Source: Buchnera aphidicola str. Sg (Schizaphis graminum) (GTDB lineage Bacteria; Pseudomonadota; Gammaproteobacteria; Enterobacterales; Enterobacteriaceae). From it: a stretch of DNA of 64,000 nt. The stretch covers positions 186,001-250,000 of the forward strand of contig NC_004061.1 in NCBI RefSeq assembly GCF_000007365.1. The letters are read 5' to 3'. Under the pieces are notes generated by a model that had not been told where the DNA came from, ran no database searches, and saw only the letters and a list, made by a program, of their open reading frames with translations. Of the stretch, positions 41,392 to 51,208 are shown piece by piece. Position 1 is the stretch's first letter, and the number at the start of each line of letters is the position of its first letter. The position numbers were made by a program, and so were the translations under genes.

Positions 41392-42618
41392 GTGCATATT
41401 GAAGTTAAAATGCCTGATATTGGTTTAGAAGAAGTTGAGGTAACAGAAATATTAGTAAAAATTGGTGAAGAAATAAAATTAGATCAAGGATTAATAACTG
41501 TAGAAGGAGATAAAGCTTCTATGGAAATACCCTCACCAATATCTGGAATTGTAAAAGATATTACTATAAAAATTGGTGAGAAAGTAAAAACTTCTTCTAT
41601 AATTATGATTTTTAAAGTTAATAACTTGAATTCTATTAAAAATGAAAAAGATTTAAATTATATAAAAACAGAAAAAAAATTAAATGAAAACTTTTTAGAA
41701 GAAAAAAAAGATATTAAGAAAATTGTTTTAGTTCATGCAACACCAGTTGTAAGACGTCTAGCTCGTCATTTAAACGTTGATTTAAAAAATATTACACCTT
41801 CTGGTCCTAAAAATCGTATCTTAAAAGAAGATATTGAATTATATATACGAAATAATACTTCAAATAAAAGTTCTTTTAATATAGAAAAAAATAATACTAC
41901 AAATTTTCATAAAGATTTGTTTAATGAAATACCTATTACAAATATTCAACAAATTATTGGTAAGAATTTACATCAAAATTGGGTCAACATCCCCCACGTT
42001 ACTCAATTTGATGAAGTTAACATAACTTTATTAGAAGAATTTCGTCATAAATATAATACTGAAAAAAAACAAAAAAATAATATGTGTTCTAAAATTACTA
42101 TATTACCTTTCATTATAAAATCTGTCGCATATGGGTTATTAGAATTTCCTATTTTTAATAGTTCCCTATCTGTGAATAAAAAAACAATTTTTTTAAAAAA
42201 ATATGTTAATGTTGGTATTGCTGTTGATGTTCAAAATGCTTTATTTGTCCCTGTTTTAAAAAATGTTGATAAAAAAAATATAGCAAATTTATCTTCTGAA
42301 TTAATATTTCTTTCAAAAAAAGCACATGAAAATAAATTAGATGCATCAGATATGAAAGATGGTTGTTTTACAATTTCTAATTTAGGTGGAATTGGAGGGA
42401 GTTGGTTTTCTCCCATTATTAATTCTCCTGAAGTTGCAATTCTTGGAGTTTCAAAAGCTTTAATAAAACCATTATGGAATGGAAAAGAATTTATCCCTTC
42501 TTTAATGTTGCCATTATCTTTATCATATGATCATCGCGTTATTAATGGAGCAGATGCCGCTCGTTTTTTAACTTTTATTGGAAAAATGTTATCTGATATA
42601 CGTTTTTTAATTATGTGA
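41392..42618 (+). CDS. aceF: Pyruvate dehydrogenase E2, dihydrolipoamide acetyltransferase
   Basis: AceF passes the acetyl group to CoA and forms the core of the complex. I chose the GTG at 41392 because AAGAGG (41378-41383) is well placed for it; an earlier GTG at 41383 overlaps that box. The product is about 408 aa, against 630 in E. coli. It has one lipoyl domain only (lysine in EGDKASMEIP), a low-complexity Asn/Lys linker, the E1/E3-binding domain (ATPVVRRLARHLNVDLKNI) and the catalytic domain. The catalytic motif normally DHRVIDG reads DHRVING, with Asp replaced by Asn. The next gene, lpdA, starts 26 bases later. Confidence 0.95.
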   Translation: MHIEVKMPDIGLEEVEVTEILVKIGEEIKLDQGLITVEGDKASMEIPSPISGIVKDITIKIGEKVKTSSIIMIFKVNNLNSIKNEKDLNYIKTEKKLNENFLEEKKDIKKIVLVHATPVVRRLARHLNVDLKNITPSGPKNRILKEDIELYIRNNTSNKSSFNIEKNNTTNFHKDLFNEIPITNIQQIIGKNLHQNWVNIPHVTQFDEVNITLLEEFRHKYNTEKKQKNNMCSKITILPFIIKSVAYGLLEFPIFNSSLSVNKKTIFLKKYVNVGIAVDVQNALFVPVLKNVDKKNIANLSSELIFLSKKAHENKLDASDMKDGCFTISNLGGIGGSWFSPIINSPEVAILGVSKALIKPLWNGKEFIPSLMLPLSLSYDHRVINGADAARFLTFIGKMLSDIRFLIM

Positions 42619-42644
42619 TTTTTTTTCTAAAGAGGTTTATTAAA

Positions 42645-44075
42645 ATGCATCAAGAAATTCAATCTGAAGTCGTAATTATAGGTTCAGGACCTGCAGGTTA
42701 TTCTGCTGCCTTTCGATGTGCAGATCTAGGTTTAGAAACTGTTTTAATAGAACATCAAGAACGATTAGGTGGTGTTTGTTTGAATGTAGGATGCATTCCC
42801 TCAAAATCATTATTGCATATAGCTAAGATAATAAAAGATGCAAGTGAATTATCTGAATCAGGAGTTTTTTTTAATAAACCAATTATTGATATTAAAAAGA
42901 TTAATAATTGGAAAGAAAAAATTATTAAAAAACTTACTACTGGACTGTCTAATATGGGGGAGAAAAGAAAAGTAAGAATCGTTCAAGGAAAAGCGTTATT
43001 TAATACTGATCATAGTGTTTTGGTAAAAAATAAAAAAAATGATTTTACGATTTTTTTTAAACATGCAATTATTGCTACTGGCTCTAAACCTATAAAAATA
43101 CCTTCCTTGCCTAATGAGGATAATAGAATTTGGAATTCAACAGATGCTCTATCATTAAAAAGCATACCTAATCGTTTTTTAATTATAGGAGGAGGTATTA
43201 TTGGATTAGAAATGGCAACAATATATAGTGCATTAGGTTCAAAAGTAGATATTGTTGATCGATTTAATGCTTTTCTTCCTTCAGTGGACAAAGATATCAC
43301 TGATATATATATAAAAAGTATTAAAAAGAGATTTAAGTTATTATTAAATACTCATGTTAAAAGTGTTGAAAAATCAAAAGATAACGATCTTATTGTAAAA
43401 ATAGCTGAAGAAAACAGTGATGAAAATGTTTGTTGTTATGATAATATACTGGTTGCAATTGGAAGAAGTCCAAACGTTGATTTTTTAGGATTAGAAAAAA
43501 TTGGATTAAAATTAAATGAATCTGGATTTATTGAGATAAATCAACAATTAAAAACAAATATATCTCATATTTATGCTATTGGTGATGTCACAGGTTTTCC
43601 TATGTTAGCTCACAAAGCAGTACAACAAGCACATATTGCAGCTGAAGTGATTTCTGGTAAAAAACATTATTTTGAGCCTAAAGTTATTCCATCAGTTGCT
43701 TATACAGATCCTGAAATAGCTTGGGTAGGTTTAAGTGAAAAAGAAGCTGAAAATAATGATATAGATTATGAAGTGTCTTTATTTCCTTGGAGTGCATCAG
43801 GAAGAGCACATGCATCAAATTGTACTTTAGGTATGACAAAATTAATTTTTAATAAAAATACTAACAAGATTATTGGTGGATCTATAATAGGTACAAATGC
43901 AAGTGAATTAATCAGCGAAATTGGACTTGCAATTGAAATGGGATCTGATGCTGAAGATATTTCACTTACTATTCATCCACATCCAACTTTGAGTGAATCA
44001 ATTTCTTTGGCTTCAGAAGTTTTTCAAGGAACAATAACAGATCTTTTAAATTTAAAAAAATCGTTGTTAAATTAA
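42645..44075 (+). CDS. lpdA: Dihydrolipoamide dehydrogenase (E3)
   Basis: LpdA reoxidises the lipoyl groups of the pyruvate (and 2-oxoglutarate) dehydrogenase complexes, reducing NAD. I chose the ATG at 42645, preceded by AAAGAGG; an upstream in-frame ATG at 42615 lies inside the aceF end and has no ribosome site. The product is 476 aa (E. coli 474). The FAD loop is VIIGSGPAGYSAAF, the redox disulfide GGVCLNVGCIPSK (about residues 42-54), the NAD loop LIIGGGIIGLEMATIY, and the C-terminal active-site base is in THPHPTLSE-like IHPHPTLSESI. It ends the operon before a strong terminator. Confidence 0.97.
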   Translation: MHQEIQSEVVIIGSGPAGYSAAFRCADLGLETVLIEHQERLGGVCLNVGCIPSKSLLHIAKIIKDASELSESGVFFNKPIIDIKKINNWKEKIIKKLTTGLSNMGEKRKVRIVQGKALFNTDHSVLVKNKKNDFTIFFKHAIIATGSKPIKIPSLPNEDNRIWNSTDALSLKSIPNRFLIIGGGIIGLEMATIYSALGSKVDIVDRFNAFLPSVDKDITDIYIKSIKKRFKLLLNTHVKSVEKSKDNDLIVKIAEENSDENVCCYDNILVAIGRSPNVDFLGLEKIGLKLNESGFIEINQQLKTNISHIYAIGDVTGFPMLAHKAVQQAHIAAEVISGKKHYFEPKVIPSVAYTDPEIAWVGLSEKEAENNDIDYEVSLFPWSASGRAHASNCTLGMTKLIFNKNTNKIIGGSIIGTNASELISEIGLAIEMGSDAEDISLTIHPHPTLSESISLASEVFQGTITDLLNLKKSLLN

Positions 44076-44076
44076 C

Positions 44077-44124
44077 AATTGATACACTTCTTTTCTTGGT
44101 GTAAAAGAAGTGTATCAATTTTTT
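44077..44124 (+). terminator. Strong terminator after lpdA
   Basis: A perfect 18-base stem (44077-44094 with 44103-44120) and an 8-base loop are followed by four T. It starts one base after the lpdA stop. The U run is on the plus strand, so it serves aceEF-lpdA chiefly and possibly the convergent speD. Confidence 0.8.
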
Positions 44125-44162
44125 AACTTTTGAATACATTATAAAAAATATAAGTTCAAAAG

Positions 44163-44969
44163 TTATATTTTTTTAATCATAGAGATATTTTTACCATGAT
44201 ATATTTCTCTCATTTCTTTCCATAACAAGTCTATAATATAAGAGTGTTCTTTTTTTGATAAATCTTTTACGTTAATATTAAATAAATAGTTTTTTAAATT
44301 AAATTCTTTTAGTAACATACGAGTATGAAAAATGTTTTCTTGATATATATTAACATCAAACATTTCATACATTGATTTTATATCATGAGACATAAAATTC
44401 TGAATAGAATTAATCTTATGATCAATAAAATGTTTTATACCATGAATATCGCGCGTGAATCCTCTAACACGATATTCAATTGTTACAATATCTGATTCTA
44501 GTTGATGAATAAGATAATTTAATGCATTAAGAGGAGAGATTATCCCACATGTTGAAACTTCTATATCTGCGCGAAAGGTACAAATTCCACTTTGAGGATG
44601 ACTTTCTGGGTATGTATGAACACAAATATGACTTTTATCTAAATGAGCTAATACAGAAGATGATATAATTTTATTACTTTTATTTACAATATTTACTTTT
44701 TCTAAATTTATTGGTTCTTCGCATACTAAAATAGTTACGCTGGCACCTTGAGGTTCATAATCTTGATGAAAAACGTTAAGAACGTTAGCACCAATAATTG
44801 AACAGGTTTTTTTTAAGATTTTTGTTAGTCGAATAGCATTATATTGTTCATCAATATAAGAAATATAACTATTTCTTGAATCATTAGTATTCGCATAACA
44901 AATATCATAAATACAAAAACTTAGGCTTTTAGTTAAATTATTAAAGCCATATAATTTTAGTTTTTGCAA
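44163..44969 (-). CDS. speD: S-adenosylmethionine decarboxylase proenzyme
   Basis: SpeD decarboxylates SAM to supply the aminopropyl group for spermidine. It is made as a proenzyme that cuts itself to form a pyruvoyl group. It is 268 aa (E. coli 264), the long class 1 bacterial type. The cleavage and pyruvoyl Ser is in [19 protein letters not shown] (Lys-Ser, about residues 112-113), followed by [22 protein letters not shown]. It follows speE by 27 bases, the order speE-speD as in E. coli. The symbiont is inferred to make spermidine from putrescine obtained elsewhere, since speA/B/C are not in the window. Confidence 0.97.
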
Positions 44970-44996
44970 TTTAATTACTCTCCTATATCAGGATTT

Positions 44997-45857
44997 TTAA
45001 CTTTTATCTAATGTATTAATTATATATTGAGGTAAATAAAAACTGCTTATATGAATATTGGAATTATAGTAATTAAAAGTTAATTTTTTATCTTTTATAC
45101 GTTTTTCTAAATTTTTAATATTTATTTGACGAAAATCTATATTATCAGTACCCCAAGAAAACATCATTGTTCCACCATAATAACTAGGAATAGTTGCTTG
45201 ATAAAAACTTACGTCATGAAAGTTTTTTTTTAAATTTTTATAGCTTTGATTAATATCATTTTTTTGAAGAAAAAAAACGCCATTTTGTCCTACAAATATA
45301 CCGTTTTTAACAAGACAATTCTTACAATGAAAGTAAAAATCTGATAAAAATAAATCTTTTCCACAACCAATTGGATCAGTGGAATCTGATATAATAAGAT
45401 CAAATTTTTCTTTTGTTTTTTGTACGAAGTTTAATCCATTATCTATAACTATTTTTAGACGTGGATCTTTATATGCATTATTGTTATGTTTGGGAAAAAA
45501 TTGTTTACATAAATCAATAATATTTAAGTCAATTTCAACCATAGTGATATTTTCAATACTCTTATGTCGACATATTTCTCGTAGTATACCGCCGTCTCCT
45601 CCACCTACTATTAGTACATTTTTTATCAACCCGTGATAAAATATAGGCACATGAGTTAACATTTCATGATATATAAATTCATCTTTTTCTGTTGTTTGAA
45701 CGACACCATCTATTGCCATAATTCGTCCCATAATCGAATTTTGAAAAATGATAATATCATGGTATTTATTTTTTTTTTGATATAATATTTTATCAATTGA
45801 AAAATATTGTCCAACATGACGATGAAGTTTTTCATGCCATATTTTTTCGTTAATCAT
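44997..45857 (-). CDS. speE: Spermidine synthase
   Basis: SpeE transfers an aminopropyl group from decarboxylated SAM to putrescine, giving spermidine and methylthioadenosine. It is 286 aa (E. coli 288). The family signature VLIVGGGDGGILREICRH is at about residues 81-98, followed by MVEIDLNIIDLCKQFFP and the active-site ISDSTDPIGCGKDLF (about 158). The methylthioadenosine it releases is the substrate of Mtn, encoded just upstream. The 222 bases between them probably hold the speED promoter, though I saw no clear boxes. Confidence 0.97.
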   Translation of the reverse strand: MINEKIWHEKLHRHVGQYFSIDKILYQKKNKYHDIIIFQNSIMGRIMAIDGVVQTTEKDEFIYHEMLTHVPIFYHGLIKNVLIVGGGDGGILREICRHKSIENITMVEIDLNIIDLCKQFFPKHNNNAYKDPRLKIVIDNGLNFVQKTKEKFDLIISDSTDPIGCGKDLFLSDFYFHCKNCLVKNGIFVGQNGVFFLQKNDINQSYKNLKKNFHDVSFYQATIPSYYGGTMMFSWGTDNIDFRQINIKNLEKRIKDKKLTFNYYNSNIHISSFYLPQYIINTLDKS

Positions 45858-46079
45858 GGTTTTTTTATCCTGTAAAATATAAATAATTTGAGGACAAATA
45901 GTTCACTACTGAATAGTGAAATAATAGAATTTATTTTTAGACTTTTTTAAAAGAAGGATAATTATTTCTATAGTAAAAAATCTTAAAGTCGATTGATTAT
46001 TGTAAATAATACATTTTTGAATATGAATTCAAAAGATACTACAAACTTATTAAGAATATAATAAAAATGTTATTTTTAA

Positions 46080-46796
46080 TTAAATAGAATTTTGAGAACT
46101 TATTTTTTTTAATAATAATTTAACTAATTTTGAAGATTTTAACGATGCAATTGGAATGTTTTTCTCAAAATGCGAAGTAGCGTTATTATCGGATAAATCA
46201 GATATTGATTTTATTATAATAAATGGTATTTTAAAATTATGACACACTTGACCTATTGCGGTAGATTCCATATCTACTCCTATTGCTGAAGAAAATTGAT
46301 TTTTTATTTTTTTTATACAATTACTTTTTCTAATAAAAGAATCTCCAGTAACAAGTAGTCCTGTCAAAAATTTAAATTTAAATTCAACAGCAATTTCTTT
46401 TAGAATTTCACGTAAATTTTTATTTGTTTTAAAGGTTTGAGGATATTCAGGTATTTGTCCCTTAGAATAGCCAAAATTTGTTAAATCTACATCATAGTAA
46501 CATGTTTTTTTGGGAATAATAATATCACCTATCTTTAAACAAGCATTTAAACTTCCCGCAGAACCACTATTAATAATAAAATCAGGTTGAAATAAATTTA
46601 TACTAATCGTAGTAGACATACTAGCAGAAACTTTTCCAATTCCTGATAGAATCAAGAAAATTTCTATTTTTTTAAATGTTCCTGTATAAATTTTAATATT
46701 GCCAATTTTTTTTATTTTTAAATTATTTATAATTTCTTTGATTTTTCTAATTTCTTGTTCTATAGCACCAATGATTCCAATTTTCATTTTTTCCAA
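46080..46796 (-). CDS. mtn: MTA/SAH nucleosidase
   Basis: Mtn (Pfs) hydrolyses methylthioadenosine and S-adenosylhomocysteine, removing inhibitors produced by spermidine synthase and methyltransferases. It is 238 aa (E. coli 232). The purine nucleoside phosphorylase-type fold shows IGIIGAIEQEI at the start (catalytic Glu about 13), ILSGIGKVSASMS, INSGSAGSL, and the GVDMESTAIGQV segment with the base-binding residues, then ISDLSDNNA with the catalytic Asp. The order erpA-mtn-speE-speD on one strand links production and disposal of methylthioadenosine. Confidence 0.95.
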   Translation of the reverse strand: MEKMKIGIIGAIEQEIRKIKEIINNLKIKKIGNIKIYTGTFKKIEIFLILSGIGKVSASMSTTISINLFQPDFIINSGSAGSLNACLKIGDIIIPKKTCYYDVDLTNFGYSKGQIPEYPQTFKTNKNLREILKEIAVEFKFKFLTGLLVTGDSFIRKSNCIKKIKNQFSSAIGVDMESTAIGQVCHNFKIPFIIIKSISDLSDNNATSHFEKNIPIASLKSSKLVKLLLKKISSQNSI

Positions 46797-46864
46797 TAAG
46801 ATATAATTTTTTTAGAGTATTAATAATTTTTAGAATTTTAATTTTTTAAAATTAATGCAATATT

Positions 46865-47209
46865 TTAAATACTGAAAGATAGACCGCATCCGCAGGTGTT
46901 TTTAGCGTTTGGATTAGATACTATAAATTTTGACCCTTCTAAATTTTCTAAATAATCTATTGTACCACCATGTAAATACTGTAAACTGATGGGATCAATT
47001 ACAAGACAAATATTTAATTTTTTAACTAAAATATCATCTTCATTAATTTTTTCATCGAAAATAAATTGATATTGAAATCCACTGCATCCACCACCAATAA
47101 TATATATTCTTAATTTTACATTTTTATTTTTTTTTTCTTTAATAATGCTTTTTATTTTTTTAGCAGCTGAATTAGTGAACTCAATGTATTTTATAGGATT
47201 TTTTTCCAT
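46865..47209 (-). CDS. erpA: Iron-sulfur cluster insertion protein ErpA
   Basis: ErpA (YadR) is an A-type carrier that delivers Fe-S clusters to target proteins. It is 114 aa, the same as E. coli. The three cluster cysteines are in [14 protein letters not shown] (about residue 42) and [11 protein letters not shown] (about 106 and 108) at the C-terminus, all conserved. In E. coli it is essential for isoprenoid synthesis enzymes. It may cooperate with GrxD at 17.9 kb. It stands 68 bases before mtn, so it may be the first gene of a small unit. Confidence 0.95.
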
Positions 47210-47348
47210 TTTTAATATATTCTCAAAATATTTAAAGAAATTTTAGAAAATAAAATATTTTATTTAATTTTATCATAAAAAACAATTTTAAACATATTTT
47301 TAGTATGAAAAATGTTAAATCAATTTTTTTTACTATAAAAAATAAGTC

Positions 47349-47386
47349 CTTGCGCCGATAGATAATACATTAATTATTGGCGCAGG
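47349..47386 (-). terminator. Terminator after ftsZ (end of the dcw cluster)
   Basis: On the minus strand CCTGCGCC and GGCGCAAGG form a stem of about 10 pairs with a one-base bulge, and TATTTTTTAT follows about 5 bases later. It lies 97 bases downstream of ftsZ, where lpxC stands in E. coli, and likely ends the dcw transcript. The GC core is conspicuous in this DNA. Confidence 0.55.
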
Positions 47387-47483
47387 TTATGGAATAATAA
47401 TATTATTTTAATTCGTTAGAATAAAAAAAGATTTACAATAATATTTCTTAATATATTCATTTTTTAAATGCTTGTAAGAAAAG

Positions 47484-48638
47484 TTAATCAGATCGTTTGC
47501 GAAGAAAAGCAGGAATATCTAAATATTCTGGTTCCTTTCTTTTTTTATTATCTGTTTCTTTTATTTCATTTTTTACATTTTTTTTATCTATTGCTGTAGG
47601 AGAAATATTTAAATATTGATAGCGATAATCCATTAGTATTTCTTTAGAAGATTTATTTTTTGTCTGATTGACATCTGAATATTTTTCCATTCCAATACCT
47701 GTTGCAACTACTGTTACTCGAAGTGTATCATTCATATCAGGATCTAAAGAAGTTCCTATAACCACTGTTGCGTTATCTGAAGCGAAAGATCTAATGGTAT
47801 TACCCACAGTTTCAAATTCATCTAATTTTAAATCAAAACCAGCGGTAATATTCACTAAGACACCTCGTGCTCCTGATAAATCTATATCTTCTAACAAGGG
47901 GCTAGATATAGCAATTTCTGCGGCTTCTTCAGCACGATTTTCTCCAGAAGATATTCCAGTTCCCATCATTGCATATCCCATTTCAACCATAACAGTTCTC
48001 ACGTCGGCAAAATCTACGTTCATTAAACCAGGTCGAGTAATTAATTCTGCAATTCCTTGTACAGCTCCTTTTAAAACGTTGTTAGCGGCACCAAAAGCAT
48101 CTAATAAAGAAATACCTCGACTTAATACTTTGAGTAATTTGTCATTAGGTATTGTAATCAAAGAATCTACATGTTTTGATAGTTCTAAAACTCCTTGATC
48201 AGCAACCATCATTCTTTTTTTACCTTCAAAATTAAAGGGTTTTGTTACTACAGCAACTGTTAAAATACCTAATTCTTTTGCTATTTCTGCAACTACAGGT
48301 GCTGCTCCAGTTCCAGTTCCTCCACCCATTCCTGCTGCTATAAATACCATATCAGAACCATCTAATGCAGATTTTAATAATTCTTTATCTTCTTCTGCCG
48401 AAGTACGTCCAATTTCTGGATTGGCACCAGCTCCTAATCCTTTAGTAATATTATTTCCTATTTGTATAGTTTGTCCTACTTCTACCTTTCTTAAAGCTTG
48501 CGCATCAGTATTAATAGCAAAAAATTCAACACCTTCAATTCGTTCTCGTACCATATGTTCTACTGCATTTCCACCACCACCACCAACACCAACTACCTTA
48601 ATTACTGCATTATTACTTAATTCTACAGGTTCAAACAT
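47484..48638 (-). CDS. ftsZ: Cell division protein FtsZ
   Basis: FtsZ is the tubulin-like GTPase that forms the division ring. It is 384 aa (E. coli 383). The GTP loop [16 protein letters not shown] is at about residues 105-120, the N-terminal [15 protein letters not shown] is conserved, and the T7 loop is present as [11 protein letters not shown] (NxDxxD, synergy with GTP hydrolysis). The C-terminal peptide [14 protein letters not shown], which binds FtsA and ZipA, is nearly identical to E. coli. It is the least diverged gene of the cluster and keeps a usable FtsA link, as ftsA is directly upstream (47 bases). Confidence 0.98.
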   Translation of the reverse strand: MFEPVELSNNAVIKVVGVGGGGGNAVEHMVRERIEGVEFFAINTDAQALRKVEVGQTIQIGNNITKGLGAGANPEIGRTSAEEDKELLKSALDGSDMVFIAAGMGGGTGTGAAPVVAEIAKELGILTVAVVTKPFNFEGKKRMMVADQGVLELSKHVDSLITIPNDKLLKVLSRGISLLDAFGAANNVLKGAVQGIAELITRPGLMNVDFADVRTVMVEMGYAMMGTGISSGENRAEEAAEIAISSPLLEDIDLSGARGVLVNITAGFDLKLDEFETVGNTIRSFASDNATVVIGTSLDPDMNDTLRVTVVATGIGMEKYSDVNQTKNKSSKEILMDYRYQYLNISPTAIDKKNVKNEIKETDNKKRKEPEYLDIPAFLRKRSD

Positions 48639-48685
48639 AATTTAATTCCATTATCTATCTTTAATGTTAGAAGGTTTTTTAATTT

Positions 48686-49942
48686 TTAAAATTCTTTTTT
48701 AAACCAATTACTAATTTTTTGAAACCATTTTTCAATAAAAGAAATTTCCCTTTTTTGGTTTGTGTCATCAAAGTAAAATTCTTTTCCGTAGTGTAATAAG
48801 CCAACTACTGTTGAATAATGCGGTTCAGTTACATTGTCTGTTAGTCCTGAAATATTAAGAGGTTTGGCAATTCGAATTTTTTTTTGGAAAATTTTTTCTG
48901 CACATTCTGTTAAAAACGAAATTGTTGAAGCACCTCCAGTAAGAACTATACCACCTGTTAATTGATATTTTCTTCCTTCTTTATAAAGTTTTTTTTGTAC
49001 ATAAAGAATTCTATTGTTAATTAAATGCAATAATTCATTATATCTTGATTCAATTACTTCTATCACTGTATCTTGTTGTAAATTTTTCTGAAAATTTCCA
49101 TATTTACTGGACAAATCAATGTTTTTTGATGTTCCAGGAGAAAGTTTTATTGCAGAACCATATTTAATTTTGATCTTTTCTGAATCAGAATAAGATGTAC
49201 TAAAAGCATATGAAATATCTTTAGTTACAATATTACCTGCATATGGAATAACCTGACTATCTTGTATAGATCCATCAATATAAGTAATAAGGTCTATTGT
49301 TCCTCCTCCTATGTCAATCATACAAACGCCCAGTTTACATTCATCTTCAGTTAAAACAGCTTTGCTAGAAGCAAGACCAGAAAATATAACTTGATCAACT
49401 TTAATATCACACTTTTCTACTGCTTTAATAATATTTTTAGCCATATTTTGATGACATGTAATTAAATGTACTCTTACTTGCATTCTTGTTCCAGATAAAC
49501 CTATAGGATTTTTTATACCAGATTGTTGATCAATAGAATACTCTTGTGGAATTACATGTAATATATGATGTTCATTAAGAATTTTTACAGATTTTGCAGT
49601 ATGTATTACGTTTTCTATATCTTCTTTTGTAACTTCATCTTCAGAAATAGGAACTATGCCTATTTCATTTTGACAGTTAATATACTTACTTGACAAAGAT
49701 AAATAAACAGAAGTTATTTGACAATTAGCCATAATTTCAGCTTGATGGATAGATTCTCGTATACATGAAATTACTGCATCTAAATTATTTATTCTACCTT
49801 TGTCTATTCCGTTAGATTGACATATTCCGATTCCAATTATTTTTATTTTACCATTTGTTAAAACTTCTCCTACTAAAGTTACCACTTTCGTAGTGCCGAT
49901 CTCTAATCCAACTACTAATTTTCTATTTTTTGATATAATCAT
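48686..49942 (-). CDS. ftsA: Cell division protein FtsA
   Basis: FtsA is an actin-like ATPase that tethers FtsZ to the inner membrane and recruits later division proteins. It is 418 aa (E. coli 420). The phosphate loops VVGLEIGTTKVVTLVGEV at the start and CMIDIGGGTIDLITYIDG (about residue 207), and GGIVLTGGASTISF (about 332), are those of the ASKHA fold. The C-terminal amphipathic membrane-targeting helix IEKWFQKISNWFKKEF is present. In E. coli ftsQ lies just before ftsA; here the place is a non-coding stretch. Confidence 0.97.
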   Translation of the reverse strand: MIISKNRKLVVGLEIGTTKVVTLVGEVLTNGKIKIIGIGICQSNGIDKGRINNLDAVISCIRESIHQAEIMANCQITSVYLSLSSKYINCQNEIGIVPISEDEVTKEDIENVIHTAKSVKILNEHHILHVIPQEYSIDQQSGIKNPIGLSGTRMQVRVHLITCHQNMAKNIIKAVEKCDIKVDQVIFSGLASSKAVLTEDECKLGVCMIDIGGGTIDLITYIDGSIQDSQVIPYAGNIVTKDISYAFSTSYSDSEKIKIKYGSAIKLSPGTSKNIDLSSKYGNFQKNLQQDTVIEVIESRYNELLHLINNRILYVQKKLYKEGRKYQLTGGIVLTGGASTISFLTECAEKIFQKKIRIAKPLNISGLTDNVTEPHYSTVVGLLHYGKEFYFDDTNQKREISFIEKWFQKISNWFKKEF

Positions 49943-50287
49943 TATTCTTTAGCCTATACTATATTTTTAAATATTACTTTTATAATAAAACAGGATTTCT
50001 AATTTTTTATATTTATTTTATAACGTAATTATTTAATATAAATAATATTTGCTTTTTTACGGTGTTTATTTTATAGAAATGATTAATTTTTATAAATTAG
50101 TTTATTTTTTTATTTATACAAGATTATTTAAAAAAATATTATAGGATATAGCTATTTATTAAATTACAAATATCACTAATATAGTATATTCTGTTCTGAT
50201 CTTTATTGAAGAAATTTTTAATTTTAAATAGTTTTATTAATCAAAAAATTAAAAATTAGTAATAATTATAAAAATTATTTTTTTTAT
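49943..50287 (-). other. Non-coding stretch at the ftsQ position
   Basis: This 345-base stretch between ddlB and ftsA occupies the place of ftsQ (about 830 bases in E. coli). No frame shows FtsQ similarity. It is nearly pure A/T and may hold a promoter for ftsA-ftsZ. FtsQ appears to be lost here. Confidence 0.5.
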
Positions 50288-51208
50288 TTATTTATTTATT
50301 TTCAAAATTTTTAATATCAGTTCATCAAATGATATTCCTATACTTTTAGCTGCCATTGGAACTAAACTTCGATGAGTCATGCCAGGAATAGTGTTTATTT
50401 CTAACAACCAAAATTTATCTTTATTATCTAATATTGCATCGATTCTTCCGCAACCTTTACATCCTAAAGAATTCCAAGCTATTTCTACAATTTTTTTTAA
50501 CTCTTCTTCTTTTTGATAATTTAATCCACTTGGACATATATATTCAGTCGAAGATTCTATATATTTAGAACTATAATCGTAAAAATTATTTTTTGTAATA
50601 ATTTTTATCGGAGGTAATACTTTTTTATTAAGAATTGATACTGTGTATTCCGTTCCTTTTAAAAATTTTTCAATAATTATATTATTACTATAATTGAATG
50701 CGAGATTAATAGAGTCAATTAATAGATCTGGATGATTAACTATTGTGATTCCTATACTAGAACCAGCATTATTTGGTTTTATTACAACGGGAAATTTTAA
50801 TTTTAAAATTTTTTTTAAAATATAAGAATACGTATATTTTGAAATATCTTTTTTTTGTAGATATATATCTGGTAATACTCGCAGCGATAAAGATTTCCAC
50901 AATAATTTAGTTCTCCATTTATCTAAAGAAATTGCAGAGGACATGATTCCACTACCTGTATAAGGAATATTTAAATATTCAAGAATTCCTTGAATACTAC
51001 CATCTTCACCTCCTGTTCCATGCAGTGCAATATAAGCACTGTCAAAACCTTGTTTTTTTAGTTGCATAATAGGAAAATCACGAGTATCAATTGCATATGC
51101 GTTAAATCCAGATCTTAATAAACTTTGAAGAATTGCATATCCTGATTTAATTGAAATTTTTCTTTCAGAAGAATTTCCTCCTAATAATACTGCTATTTTT
51201 TTTTTCAT
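50288..51208 (-). CDS. ddlB: D-alanine--D-alanine ligase B
   Basis: DdlB joins two D-alanines with ATP to make the dipeptide that MurF adds to the peptidoglycan precursor. It is 306 aa, equal to E. coli DdlB. The ATP-grasp fold shows [17 protein letters not shown] at the start, [19 protein letters not shown] (about residue 62), [13 protein letters not shown] (about 144) and [24 protein letters not shown] with the metal ligands. Its ATG overlaps the murC stop (ATGA). It is intact, while murC just upstream is frame-interrupted. Confidence 0.97.

Noticed and set aside
47668-48198. 176 aa open frame on the plus strand
   Set aside because: It is antisense to ftsZ, whose protein is strongly conserved, and has no ribosome site or family similarity.
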